A DNA stretch of 64,000 nucleotides, taken from Pyropia yezoensis. Lineage: Eukaryota; Rhodophyta; Bangiophyceae; Bangiales; Bangiaceae. Under the pieces are notes generated by a model. That model searched no databases. It saw only the letters and a list, made by a program, of their open reading frames with translations, and had not been told where the DNA came from. The position numbers were made by a program, and so were the translations under genes. Shown in pieces: positions 31,630-42,235 of the stretch (its first letter is position 1; each line of letters begins with the position of its first letter). Location of the stretch: positions 21,736,020-21,800,019 of the forward strand of contig CM020620.1 in assembly GCA_009829735.1 (NCBI GenBank), written 5' to 3'.

Positions 31630-34629
31630 CTACATGGAACCAGCAATGCGGCCGAGAAACGAAGACGCAATTCGATCGGCCTCTTCAAACTGAGAGCCAG
31701 CCCACTTCTCGCCCTCCTTGACCGCCTGCTCCTCAGTCGAGTCGCGCAGGGGTACGGCGACTTTGTTCTCCTTGAGTCGTCCGTCCCCCGGCTTGGTAGC
31801 TCGCCTCGCCCCCGGTGCCGCAGATGACCGCCGCGTATGCGGCGATCTATGGGAGTCACTCGCGTCCCGAGCGAGCGCCATCGCCCGAAGATACATTGAC
31901 GCGGACTCCAGCTCGGTCGCGGCCGGGTACTCGTCCGCATGCTGGTTCATGTGCCCGTGCCAGGCCTCATTGCCCTGCTCGCCGTACAGGCCAATACTGC
32001 CAAAACGGTCGAGAAAGTCTGGTGCGTGGCACCACAGCGCATGCAGCTTTGGAGACACGCGCACCCAGGGGAGCGAGCGACACAGGAGGGTTACAAACTC
32101 CCTCGTGTCCGCACGAAACCGCACGGACTCCTCCCGGCTGATAACGGCCGCGCGGCTCAAAGTCGACCGCACGCCCCGCCACAGCTCCTACGCTTTTGCA
32201 TGCGCGTCTGAGTCCTTTTTGGGGACGAGGGGCGCAAGCGTCGCACAGACCACGTCGCTCTTCTCGGCGATGGCGTGGCAGTCACGCCCGATGAAGACGC
32301 CGCCGTGGTAGGGCGTCGGCTCGACACGAACAGCCAATCGTAGTTCGACCGCCAATTCGTCCGCATAAACTCGCCCGATCGCCGGCGACTTACAGAGGAT
32401 GACGATTTCATTCGCCAATCGCAGAAGTCGAATCGTAACTCCCAAGAGGATGTGCAATGGAATTGGAACCACTTGACGCGGATCAATACCAATCAGCGGC
32501 CGCTGCGCAATCGACCGGTGCACGGCAAGGACGAGCGCCCCGTCGCTGCCGCTCGAGTGCGTGGCGTGCATTGCGCGCAAGTGTGCGGCCGTACGCAGCA
32601 ACCGCACCCCTTGAAGATCCTGCAGCGTGCCGAACTGGGCGTCCAGAGCCTCCTGGGCGGCACTCGGCGCCCTCGTGCTGTAACACCACAAGCACGGCAT
32701 ACTGGCATTCGGCCCCTTGTGGGCGTGGATGGCGCATAACGCCTCGTAGTCGCCGGAGGCGAAAAGACGGACTGCCCGCCGCGTGCCCGCCACGACAATA
32801 CCTTGACGCACCAGCTGCCGCAGCTGCAGAAGGTGCTCCTCCAGCATGGCCGTGAGCTGCGCATGCTTTTCCTTCGCCGCAGGGCACACGGCCACCAAAA
32901 TCGTATTGGAAATCCAATTTGGACGACTCTGGTTGATAATTCCAGCAACAATCTTAACCGAGCGCGGCGACCCGCCCTTGTCCACACCAATGGAGACGTG
33001 GATGTCCTTGACGTGGACGGGCGGGCTGGCAGCCCACTGCTCCTTGTCCGCTGCGGCCGGCGGGGTGTACGCGTCCCTCTGGGCGTACTCCTTTCCGTCT
33101 GGGCCGCGGAGGAGCCGGTCGATGAAGAGGCCGGAGGCCGCCAAGGCATCCACCGCCTCTTGGATGGCCAGACTCACAGAGGATAGGTGCGCTCCGGTGC
33201 TGGTCACGGCGACCTTCTTCGCCTCCGCGGCCACCAGGCGCATGCGGGCTGCGTGCAAGTCTGGGATGCTCGCCATCGGGCTCCGCGTGCCGCCAAAGCC
33301 CAGCCGCAGCTTGTTGAACTGCGTCGCCTTGACGCCCGCGGAGGCAATCAAACCAACCTGTGCCTCGACTGGCACAGCGGCAGGGCACGCACCGAATCGT
33401 GCACCCCCCCTGGCGCTGGCGGGAGCGCTCGCCGTCTGCTCTGACCCAGCGGCATAGGGGCGCTGAGTCACGCCCACTCCGAGAAGGCCTTTAACGACCG
33501 CACGACGTCTCTTGGACTGCCGTGGCTGCACATCTTCCTTGCGCGGAACGGCGACTTTGACGTACTTGCACGGCTCGCCGTTGGAGTGCTTGGTGACAAT
33601 CTCGGATGGAGTTAGATCCAGCAGGATAGCCGCTGCAATTTCCATAAGGTAGATCTTGCCCGGATCCTCGGCGTACTTGCCACCAATAAGTGCATCGCGG
33701 AAGTCCTTAATACTTGGCGGTAGTAGTTGGGAGATGTTGGGTGCGGTCGTGCCGTTCGCCTCGGGCGCACATTGGTCGGTAGCGGCGTCTCGCAGCTGGC
33801 GGAGCGCGTTTTGAAGCTTTCGCCCGACGCCTGCGGCTTGCTGCTCAGCGTCACGCACTCTGGCGCGCAGCGCGGCCACCGCGCTCGCGTCCAGCGCGAG
33901 GCCCTGGGGAATGGGAAGCTCTCCAACAGCTCCCGAAGACCCTCCCGGAGCCGCAGGGCTGGCGCCGTACGCGCGCCTGTGCCGAGTGTAGCACGGCTCG
34001 CACACGCCGGCGGGGACGCCGGACTCCGTCACTCCGGCCGCCTGTTTGCTTTTCGACTCGGGCAGCCGCGCGACCGCCAGCACCGCCGGAGATGTTTCTG
34101 CACCGGCCGTCGAGCGCCAGGCCGCCAAGGCGGCACCCGGCTTTAAAAACCGTTTGAGGCGGCGACAGCAGCCAAAGGCCAAGCTCCTGTTGGGAAAAAC
34201 ATCGTTTATAGCATCATCACTAGGGGGGGGGGGAGGGGGGACAAAAAAAAAGAAAGATACGCGACACCAGAGCGGAAAGGGTACGTCAGTCACTGTGCAG
34301 TCACTCAAAAAATGGTAGTACAATTCACGCATTGGTCCAGGCTCCCACGTGAGAAGCTTCTGCCCATAACGCACATTGCACCGTGCGCAGCCTGCTCCTT
34401 GGTGAGGTCCGCACCTATCGCGCCGGCATCCGCCATTGGATAGAACGGGTAGCTCCGCGGAAGGGAAGGGAAGCAGTTCACACAGTTGCTTGCGCTGTAC
34501 TGCTGGGATGGCTTCATGGAGGGGCACAAGGTCGGTATAAAAGGATGGGACAGGTGAGGGGTGGTGCACCACCGGTGGGAACGGCGAGGGCAGGCGGCGG
34601 AAGGCGCCACCGCGTGCACTGAAGATCAA
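31630..34629 (-). pseudogene. RAG1/Transib-like DDE transposase, single amber break
   Basis: A 1000-codon frame on the minus strand with one TAG (32188-32190) that splits it into 813 and ~185 codons. Key features, numbered through the break: Asp ~550 in SIGVDKGGSPRSVKI; Asp ~627 in RLFASGDYEALC; a C-x2-C pair just after it (MPCLWC); H-x4-H in PKLHALWCHAP; Glu ~884 in GSIGLYGEQGNEAWHG. In RAG1 the catalytic D-D-E, the ZnC2 C-x2-C after the second Asp, the ZnH2 H-x4-H and the Glu within GSIGAW-SEGNE come in the same order, and the second Asp to Glu distance (257 here) is almost the RAG1 value (254). The N-terminal half has another C-x2-C (GVCEPC) and is otherwise unfamiliar. CACTA/Chapaev-type enzymes share part of this plan, so the exact family is open. 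The true start is uncertain; the first ~110 codons look like leader. Confidence 0.75.
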
Positions 34630-37512
34630 TTCGACGACAAATCAAAAACCCTTGGTGTGGTCTGTCGGCAACCGCGCTCCAGAGTGTGCCCTGGGCGTGG
34701 AGACAATTGGCGACAGATTGGCCAAGATATATGGTCGCGAATCAAGTCTCAGCCACTGTGCGGGCGCCACATAAGTTGAAAGCTGTGTAAAGCATCCGAC
34801 CCGTAAAGCAGGCCTTAACTGGGCGTGTCCTCTGCACACGCAACCTGCACCACCACCACCTCCCCCACCGCCGACGCAGCTACGACCACCTTCGCCACCT
34901 CCTCTATCACCGCCATCGCCACCGCCATCGCATCCTGTCCCTGCCTTGTGCGACACGACACTGCCGACCCTCTGGTTAAGTGTCTGCCCACTCTCAAACA
35001 TCGCCGGCCGTGCCTCGGCTTCGACAGCTAAGACGAGCTGGAGAGCAGCACGGCGGACGGGCAGTCTGTGGCGATGGTGGAGGAGGCCGGCGCCGCGCCG
35101 CGTGCCATGACGTTGCACGGCACTGCCAACGTGGAGGCGTGACGCTGCTGCCGGCGCTGGGGGTGGGAGCAGGTGGTGGGGCGGCCGCGCAGTGCGGGGG
35201 GGTGGCGCTTCGCTGCTGCCGGCGCTGGGGTAGGAAGCGGTCGGGGGGGCGGCCGCGCAGTAGCCGTCAGCTCAGACGATACCATAGCGAATACAGGTAA
35301 TCCTCTCATTAAATTCGATTTTTCCATTGGTTCATTTGCCGTCGATCAGCCTGACATCACTTGACGCCGTATCCAAATGTGTCAGCTTGATGCGGTATCC
35401 AAACCAGTTGGCACCAGCTCAGTGATGCACATCAGGGAAGCTCAGATTGCGCTCCCAATTGAGTTCTTGATTCAAAAAAGTTGATTGGTGACGATGTGGG
35501 GCCCATTACTCCGAGGCATACCGTCAAGGCACCTGATTGGCTCAGGCCTGTGGCCTGAAGGTTCTCGGAGCAATGAGAAAAGAACGCTCCGTGTATCTGT
35601 TTTCTGCAACGAACCAGACAACTGTGCCGAGGCGACCGAGCAAGTCTGAGCGAAGAAAAACAGGCCCGAGCAACGATTCCGTGACACCCCTTCAAGCCGC
35701 ACTGCGCTGGAAGGGGGGGGGCGCGTTTCACAGACCGGAGGGAGGGAGAGGAACCTCCGAACCCCCCGCCCAAAACGTTTGTACCTCCCAAAAAGTAGGG
35801 AGTTTTGGCATGTAATCCGACGGTACGTACTGGCCCCCACAACGACTATCCGCTACTAGCTGGATACGGGGTTGACCCCGCAGCCGTAGGAGCGTCCGTC
35901 GGAACCGAGGCGCGGCACTTGTTTCTTTCTTTTGTCTCCGGAAGAGCGACTGACCTCCCGAGCGACCAGTGCCCTCCCCCCCCCTCCCCACCCCCCACCC
36001 CCCTACAACGCCACCGCCACCACCACCATCACAACCACCACCACCACCGCCACCACCGCCACCTCCACTGCAACCGCCGCCGTCGCCGTTGGTACAGCCC
36101 TCCGGCCAGGGGAGAGAGCGTACCGAGTTGGCGACCACCCCCGCCACCCCCACCACGCTCGCCACCCCCGCCTACTCGGCCCGCTGTTGTGAATAAGGGA
36201 TGCATGGGGGGGGGGGTCCGACCTACTTGAGGCAACACCCTCCCCCGACGCTTCATCACCTCATTCCCCACGTTGCGGCCACCATCTTGTGGATGGCACG
36301 TGCCAGGGGGGCCGCTGGTGGGTCCCACACCCTGGAAGGCACCCACGACGGCCGCAGACGGCGGCGACCCACGGTGACGGCGGCGGACGGCCGCCGGCCG
36401 GTGGCTGCGGGCTGGCGGCGGCACGCTGGCGCACCTGGGCGGGGTAAGCGGCGAGTTGCCGCCAGCCGCCAAGGACGGAGCCACCCCAGCCACAAGGCGG
36501 TTGGCGGCGGGGCGGGGCGGCGGGCGTACCATACGGGCAAGCCAATGCTCCCCTGCCACACAGGCAGGCGGAAGCGGCGCGGGGCACGCGCAGGCCCTGA
36601 CCCATCACACGGATGGACGGGGGAGCCTGCCGGGGTGTGCAGCAGCCAACTGGCCACAGGCTGCCGGCTGGCAGGGGCACCGACTGAGGGGGGGGACAGC
36701 CAGACGGGCAGGCCCGGCGCGGGGGCGGACGCCAGACGGGCGGTAGTCGCCGACGAGGGTATTAGATAGGCGCGCCCCGGGGAATAGCCCCGGGGTGCAC
36801 GGGACGGTAGACACACACACTCTCCTTCACTCTGTCACTGCGATTCCTGGAGGTGGACGTGCACGGGGACTCGTGCACACGGGCGAGGGGGCACACGGCC
36901 CCACAGTGTCTTTACACCCGCCCCCGCTGCCACCCACCACTTTCACAACCCCCGACACACCTGCCACACCAGCCTGCGCCGCCTCACGCACCCTGCTCAA
37001 ACCTCCCACTGCGGCGTGGCCAGGCAACGGGCTGGCGCCCACTACGTCCGCCGCGCACGCCGCACCAACAATAACAAACCACCCCACCATCAAGGACAGA
37101 CACTACTACAGCCACCACCACCACGGCTGCCACCACTACCACGGCCACCACCACCTCCGCCACCAACAGCAGACCCCCGCGGCATTTCCCGCAGGGAAGG
37201 CCGCTGCCGCGGCAACCGCCACCCGCCCCCCTCGACACCCCCCCTCTGTGAAGGACGTCCCCCAGGCAGCGGCCGCGCCTCACCCTTCCAGCAGCGGCAG
37301 CGCCTCAACCCCGCGCCATGTCCGCCCCAATCGCCGCCGCCGCACTCGCCGACGCCACCAACCCCACTTCGTGGCCGCCCCCGCTGCCCCCGCCCAACGC
37401 GGTGGAAGGACGCTCGCGTATGCCGGCCGAGGCGTCCGTAGTGGCGGTGGCAGCGACGGTGGCGGCGACGGTGGCGGCGGCAGCGGCGGCGGCAGCGGCG
37501 GCGACGGGGGTG

Positions 37513-37558
<46 letters not shown>

Positions 37559-37789
37559 GGACCCTCCACTGTCCCCGACTGGGGCGGCAGCAGCGCGCCC
37601 AGCGGTCGCAGGCCCCCTGTGCTCTCCGAGACACCCTCTGGCTGGCGCCATCAGTCGACCCACGCAGGAACCGGTCCCTCACAAAGAAGATGCTTGTGGC
37701 AAAAGATGGCGTTGTGGACACGAGGATTTCAGAGCGCAGCCTCCTGGAGGGTCATACCGACCTCGTACGTGCCTCCCTGGGAGATGCCG
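34630..37789. other. Low-complexity intergenic region, no gene supported
   Basis: It holds ACC/CCA-rich (34840-34930, 36010-36070) and GGC-rich (37441-37560) microsatellites, a short imperfect direct repeat of a GTATCCAAA-containing block (35351-35405) and G-runs. Long open frames on both strands here are composition artefacts. Confidence 0.55.
37441..37560. repeat. GGC-type trinucleotide microsatellite
   Basis: About 120 bases of (GGC)n with interspersed GAC/AGC triplets, ending in a pure run of 16 or more GGC units. Confidence 0.9.
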
Positions 37790-38220
37790 TCAGGTGCACA
37801 CGCCAGGTTGCGGCAAGAGCAAATCCACGGGCCACTCTGCTGCCACGAGAGGTCGAGCAAAAAAAGGGAAATGGCCGTAAACCACGACACCACCGTCCGG
37901 CCACCGCAGGTTGGGCACCAACTCCTGCACGAGGTAGAATGGCTTCGCGAAGGCTGACGTCTCCTCCTCTTCCACCACAATTGCCGAGACGACCAAGTCG
38001 TGCGCCCTCTGCATCCGCTCCTGAACCAGCCGAGACCGGAGTGGCCGCGCTTGGTGACCCCCACAGAGGACGCAATTGCCCCTCCGGCAGCTCGTGACCG
38101 GCGCTTGCCCGCGTTGGTGGCTCCAGCCCCTGGCCAAGCCCGCCCGGCCCGTTGGCGGCCGTCCACCGCCGGCACCCGGTAGAGTCTAAGGGCATCTCGG
38201 CCGTATGTCTTTGTGTACAC
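37790..38220 (-). pseudogene. Unrecognised protein fragment, frame-broken
   Basis: On the minus strand, protein-like sequence starts YTKTYGRDALRLYRVPAVDG, changes frame near 38090, and continues RGNCVLCGGHQARPLRS, then a hydrophobic-acidic run (AHDLVVSAIVVEEEETSAF) and ELVPNLRWPDGGVVVYGHFP to a stop near 37790. The C-x2-C could be part of a zinc site. It lies about 300 bases downstream of the histone gene on the same strand. It looks like coding relic rather than noise but I cannot name it. Confidence 0.3.
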
Positions 38221-38516
38221 TCAGGGTGCGAAGATCGGCAGCAGCGGCTGCTCCCTGACACGTCGCCTAAGTGGCAAGGCGCCAGGAGTGCATTGGAATG
38301 AAGTGCAAGAAAGAGGCGCAGATGCCTTTCATATTCTCGAAACAATACAGAAAAGCATTGGTGAGAGGCTGCCCAGTGCAGTCAGACAAATAGAGCGAAA
38401 ATGAGGGGAACGACCCCTCCTCACACACACCGCCCCCCTCGTGGCCAGAATACCCGCAACACCACTCACTGCTGCGACTATGGGGCCGGCCCAATTGTCA
38501 GCGGGGCTTGGCACTG

Positions 38517-38894
38517 CTAGAACCGCTCCCCTCGAATGCGGCAGGCAAGACGGATGTCCTTCACCGTAATGGTGACACGCTTAGCGTGAGCGGCGCATAC
38601 ATTCGCCTCCTCCCAAACTTCCGCCAGGTACGCCTCACTCGCCTGCTGCAACACCGCCACCGCCGATGACCGCAGGAGAAAGCCGGGCACCAGGTCCTCT
38701 GCCATTTCGTTCACTTGGCGTCGAAAAGGAGACTTGCTGATGGCCACGTCGGTGGACTTCTGAAACTTCTGAATCTCCCGCGGCGCCCGCGTCCCCGGGC
38801 GGTACCATGGCCTGGACTTGGTCGCTTCTTCGGTTGCCAACTTGCGAGGTGCAGCGGGAAGGAGTTGAGCTGGGGCTCCCTTGCGCCGCCCCAT
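38517..38894 (-). CDS. Divergent histone H3 (variant)
   Basis: 125 residues, intronless. The C-terminal ~95 residues are an H3 histone fold: [19 protein letters not shown] (alpha-N), [14 protein letters not shown] (helix 1), [20 protein letters not shown] (helix 2), [20 protein letters not shown] (loop 2 and helix 3). The tail is short: after [20 protein letters not shown] comes TEEATKS and then the fold. The ARTKQTARKS start with K4/K9 and the K27 region of canonical H3 are missing. Loop 1 has the canonical length, unlike the usual CENP-A insertion. The core is well preserved but far more diverged than replicative H3. It could be a lineage-specific H3 variant, a centromeric H3 that lacks the loop insertion, or a recent pseudogene with an intact frame. 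Confidence 0.85.
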   Translation of the reverse strand: MGRRKGAPAQLLPAAPRKLATEEATKSRPWYRPGTRAPREIQKFQKSTDVAISKSPFRRQVNEMAEDLVPGFLLRSSAVAVLQQASEAYLAEVWEEANVCAAHAKRVTITVKDIRLACRIRGERF

Positions 38895-39598
38895 CTTGAA
38901 AGGTGAAGGCGTGCCCGGCGCCCCTGCGGAGAGGCGGGCGAGTGCGGCGGTTCAGCGCCCGCCGACGTGGTGGCGGTGGGGGCCGATGGTGACGATAGAG
39001 GTGGGGGGCGGTGGCAGTCGCGGCGACGGTGGCGTTCGTGGTGGAGGCCACCGCGGTGGCGGTGGTGACAACGACGGCGGCGGTGGCGGTGATAGTCGGG
39101 GTGGCAGTGGGGGCGCTGGTGGAGCAGCATCTCGGCAGCCAATTTGCCGCGGGGCCTCAGCCTCAGCAACCTGCCCTGGAAAGCACGTTCCAAGGGGAGG
39201 GTAGTCCGTGCCCGCAGTGGGGCTTGTCAGCAGGGATGGCAAAGGCTGCGTACGATCGCGGGTGAGGGGCTTTCCGCAGCCCCGCCCGCCCCGACTGGTG
39301 CATCACGTAAAAAATTCAAGCGCCTGGTGGGATCGGGCTGGCCCTGCGTCGGCGGAGGCTGACCAGGATAAAAAAAGGTCATTGGGTATGGCTCTCGACG
39401 TGGGGGACGTTTTCAGAAAAAGGTTCTTGGATCCGACGCCGTTGCGCAAAAACGATACGTAGGGGCCGAAAGATGTCGAGCGAGCGAGCACTCCAGGAGT
39501 CGCAGCTGTCGATGTTAGCGCTTTATTGATGCCCCCCAGCCTGTAGGGCTGAGCCAGTTGGCTCCCTTCGTCCAAAATCAGAATCAAATGCACACCCA
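38895..39598. other. Intergenic upstream of the H3 variant
   Basis: GGT/GGC-rich stretch (38950-39120), then mixed sequence with A-runs. No gene is supported. It should contain the H3 promoter, but I find no convincing element. Confidence 0.5.
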
Positions 39599-39599
39599 A

Positions 39600-40440
39600 G
39601 CCTCTAATTCAGAGTTCTGGCCTGCGATCCCTCTCGCGAGCTCCCGTACCCGCTGGCGGACTCTGCCCGCCTCTCCCGGGCGCCGCCTGCGCTCCCCACC
39701 TTTTCGAGAGGGCTGCCTGCCTCCACCGACTACGAACCACCTGTGTGCATTTGCCGGGCGCTGCTCGACCCTCCCCGCAATCACCTGCCCGGTGTGGCGG
39801 TGGCCACCTCCACCGACCAGGCGGCGACAGCCCGCCTATCCCGGACGCTGCCCTCCCTCTCTACCATCACCTTGCCGCTGGCCCACACACCCGCACCGTG
39901 GTGACTGCCGGCCTCTCCCGACCACTACCCCCTCACCTGACTGCCGCCTGAATACAGGCCGCCCCTCCCGTCTCCGCCGCAGCTGCCCGGCTATCCAGGG
40001 CGCCGCCCACACCGCGACACGACGTGGACCCAGCCCTCAAACTCCGTCTCTGCGGACACTGCCCGCCTCTCCCAGGCGCTGCCAACCCTCCCCACCAGGA
40101 AAAGAGGCTGACCGCCCCGACCGACGACGAGGCAACTGCCTGCTGCCGCTTCCGCCGGGCGTGGCCCCCCCCCCTCGCCGTCACCCTGCCGTTGGCCACC
40201 CACCATTCGGCGACGACCGCCGCGTCTCTCCCGGGCGTTGCCCGCCCCCGCCGCCATCACCGTGCCACTGGCCCACACCGTCAAGGCGGCGACTGCCCGC
40301 CTCTCCCGGGCGTGGGCCCCCCTCCCCGCCGTCATCGTGCCGTTGGCCGCCCCTACCGACGCGGTGGCGACCGCCCCGTCTCTCCCGGGCGCTGCCCGTC
40401 CATGGTTTGATGCCTCCACCACCTCGGACCGTTGACTCTA
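39600..40440. repeat. Decayed minisatellite, unit about 75-80 bp
   Basis: The motif CTCCCGGGCG returns at about 40228, 40302 and 40381, and in weaker form from 39680 on, with the intervening segments (CCGTTGGCC, GCGGTGGCGAC) repeating in order. A 369-codon plus-strand frame crosses the array only because the repeats are stop-poor. Confidence 0.6.
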
Positions 40441-41317
40441 CTGATGCCGTACAGAGCCTAGAGGTTGCAGGCCTTCATATTGAAGGCAGGGAGGGCGGCC
40501 CTTCAGGTGTGGAGGCTGCCCACGACGATGATAATGGCGACTTGGGCGGTGCTGCAGCCGGCGCGCTTCCTGTCGACCGCCATGCTACAGGCTCCTACAT
40601 AACCGGCCAGCGCAACTGCCCCCACCGCGTCGCCCTGCCGACGGGGGGCGTCGGCATGGCGGTGTGAGCAGCGTCGACGCGCGACGGCGGGCCGACTGCG
40701 GGGAAAAGAAGCGACTGGCGGAAGTAAAAATTAGATACCAACATAGGTACAGTATCCATGGGATATGGGCTGTAGCCCCACTGCGCCGGTCGGTGCACCC
40801 CGACGCGAGAATTTTCGCAATCAGAACTGATAAGCAAAATGCACCAACCCATTGCTCTCCGATTCCAGCTCCCTAGTATTATTCAGAATACATCGGTATG
40901 CACAAACCACACCATCACGGTACAATTTCCCCGAGGTGATCGCGCAAAGCATGCACGCACGCACCGCGACCACCTTCCCATGTGCATTCTTTATGCACTG
41001 TACTTTACGTACGCGCGCGCGTGCGCTTCTGCTGAACCTGCTTTCCATGCTTGCCGCGTTCCCTCATCGGATGCTCACCCCTCCTCTCATAGTGCGCGCG
41101 CTTGCCCGCTCTGCTCCCCCCGCTCCCCCCGCCCCCCCCCCGCCCCTCTTCTCCCATTGCGCGCGCTCTTCTGCATTCCCCCCCCGCCCCGCCCCCCCCC
41201 ACCCCCCGCTCTTGCACACTCCCCCCCCCGCCCCGCCCCCCCCGCCTCCCGCTCTTGCACACTTCCCGCTCCCCCCCTCTCCCCCCCCCCCCCCCTCCCC
41301 CTCTTCCATCCTGGCCA
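40441..41317. other. No gene seen; C-rich tract at the right
   Basis: The left half is mixed intergenic sequence (A/T-richer near 40720-40960). 41100-41310 consists of degenerate copies of CGCTCTTGCACACT separated by C-runs. Confidence 0.5.
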
Positions 41318-41432
41318 AGACAAGGGGAGAGGCAGGCTAGAGGTGGCCTTCAACCGGTGACGCCCTGTGCGTAGCCCGGTTGCCCCTCGCCTGCCTCTTT
41401 CCGCCCGCCCACCGCTCTTGCCCACTCCTTGC
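41318..41432 (+). repeat. Partial copy of the 345-bp satellite unit, cut by element B2
   Basis: GGGGAGAGGCAGGCTAGAGG and the following 100 bases match the unit tandemly repeated at 57532-59456 and the copy at 63663-63900. The match stops exactly where the B2 LTR begins, so B2 inserted into a dispersed copy of that repeat. Confidence 0.9.
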
Positions 41433-41900
41433 TGTGGCAAAAACCACTCGCACACACAGTACCCAAGTTGGGGCGGTGTGCGAGGGCTGCCTCCCGTGTC
41501 GGGGGAACCGGAAGAAGTGCAAGTCGCACACACTCTATCCCTGTTGTGGGGCAATCCCCCCACGGACAAACAAGAAGATGGTGTGTGGTCCAACAGTTTC
41601 TTGGTCGGGACGGGGACGCAGGGCCAAGCCCCGCTGTCCCTCCCCTTATCCCCCCAGGGTCCACTCAGAATCTCGCCACTCAGAATCTCCCACCCCAGCA
41701 CCTGCCCACCGGGCCACACGAAAATTCAAGACGATAAATGCAGAAAACCCTCAAATCCAAGTTGGATTTACTACTAAGCTAACTATCCCGAACTTAGGGA
41801 ATATGGACCCAAATGCAGGGGGAGGAACGGACCAGGCTAGTGGCCTGCCGCCCCTTGCATGGCACGTGTTGCCCCCTACCTGGGGGTCAATACTGCCACA
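41433..41900 (-). repeat. 3' LTR of element B2 (468 bp)
   Basis: On the plus strand it begins TGTGGCAAAAACC and ends TACTGCCACA. It is flanked at the left by CTTGC (41428-41432), the presumed target duplicate; the other copy should be hidden in the assembly gap. Confidence 0.95.
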
Positions 41901-42235
41901 CTCCCCTCTCCTCAGTTCCGACCGACCCGGTCGGCCCTGTGAGGGGGTGCGTAAACGCACGTCTCGGCGTTGGGGGGGACGCGACTTGCTGTCCCCCCTT
42001 GAGTACGTAACGCGGATGTGGAGGCGGTCACGTTGGCCGCCCCTCTCCTCAAGCTTGCCCACTTGGCAGCTTGCTCTCCTCGGTTCACACCTCACCACCA
42101 CTTCTCCTTCACCTTACACGGGGCCACCCCACGCTGGGGAGGCCACCCGTTTACCCACGATCCGAGTCCCCCTCAACTCGAGGCGGGTCTCGTGCCGCGA
42201 TAGCCAGGACGTCTCTCCCCAACTTGGGGAGAGCC
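41901..42235 (+). other. Polypurine tract (complement) and antisense-ORF leader of B2
   Basis: CTCCCCTCTCCTC (41901-41913) is the complement of the polypurine tract next to the 3' LTR. The aORF frame is open from 42071 on, but the first ATG that gives conserved, non-repetitive protein is 42236. The leader ends with the perfect hairpin TCTCCCCAACTTGGGGAGA (42214-42232) just before that ATG. Confidence 0.65.

Noticed and set aside
11113..32190. Possible reassignment of TAG to a sense codon (in-frame TAG in family A pol and in the RAG1-like gene)
   Set aside because: The aORFs of B1 and B2 end at a conserved TAG, and other breaks in the same elements are TGA or TAA, so ordinary decay is simpler.
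30990..34830. Terminal inverted repeats for the RAG1-like element (CACTAGTG near 31073, CACTGTG near 34289 and 34752)
   Set aside because: The candidate motifs do not extend into matching inverted repeats and no target duplication was found.
39558..40667. 369-codon plus-strand ORF
   Set aside because: It is the translation of a decayed minisatellite; no ordered domain and repeats in several frames.
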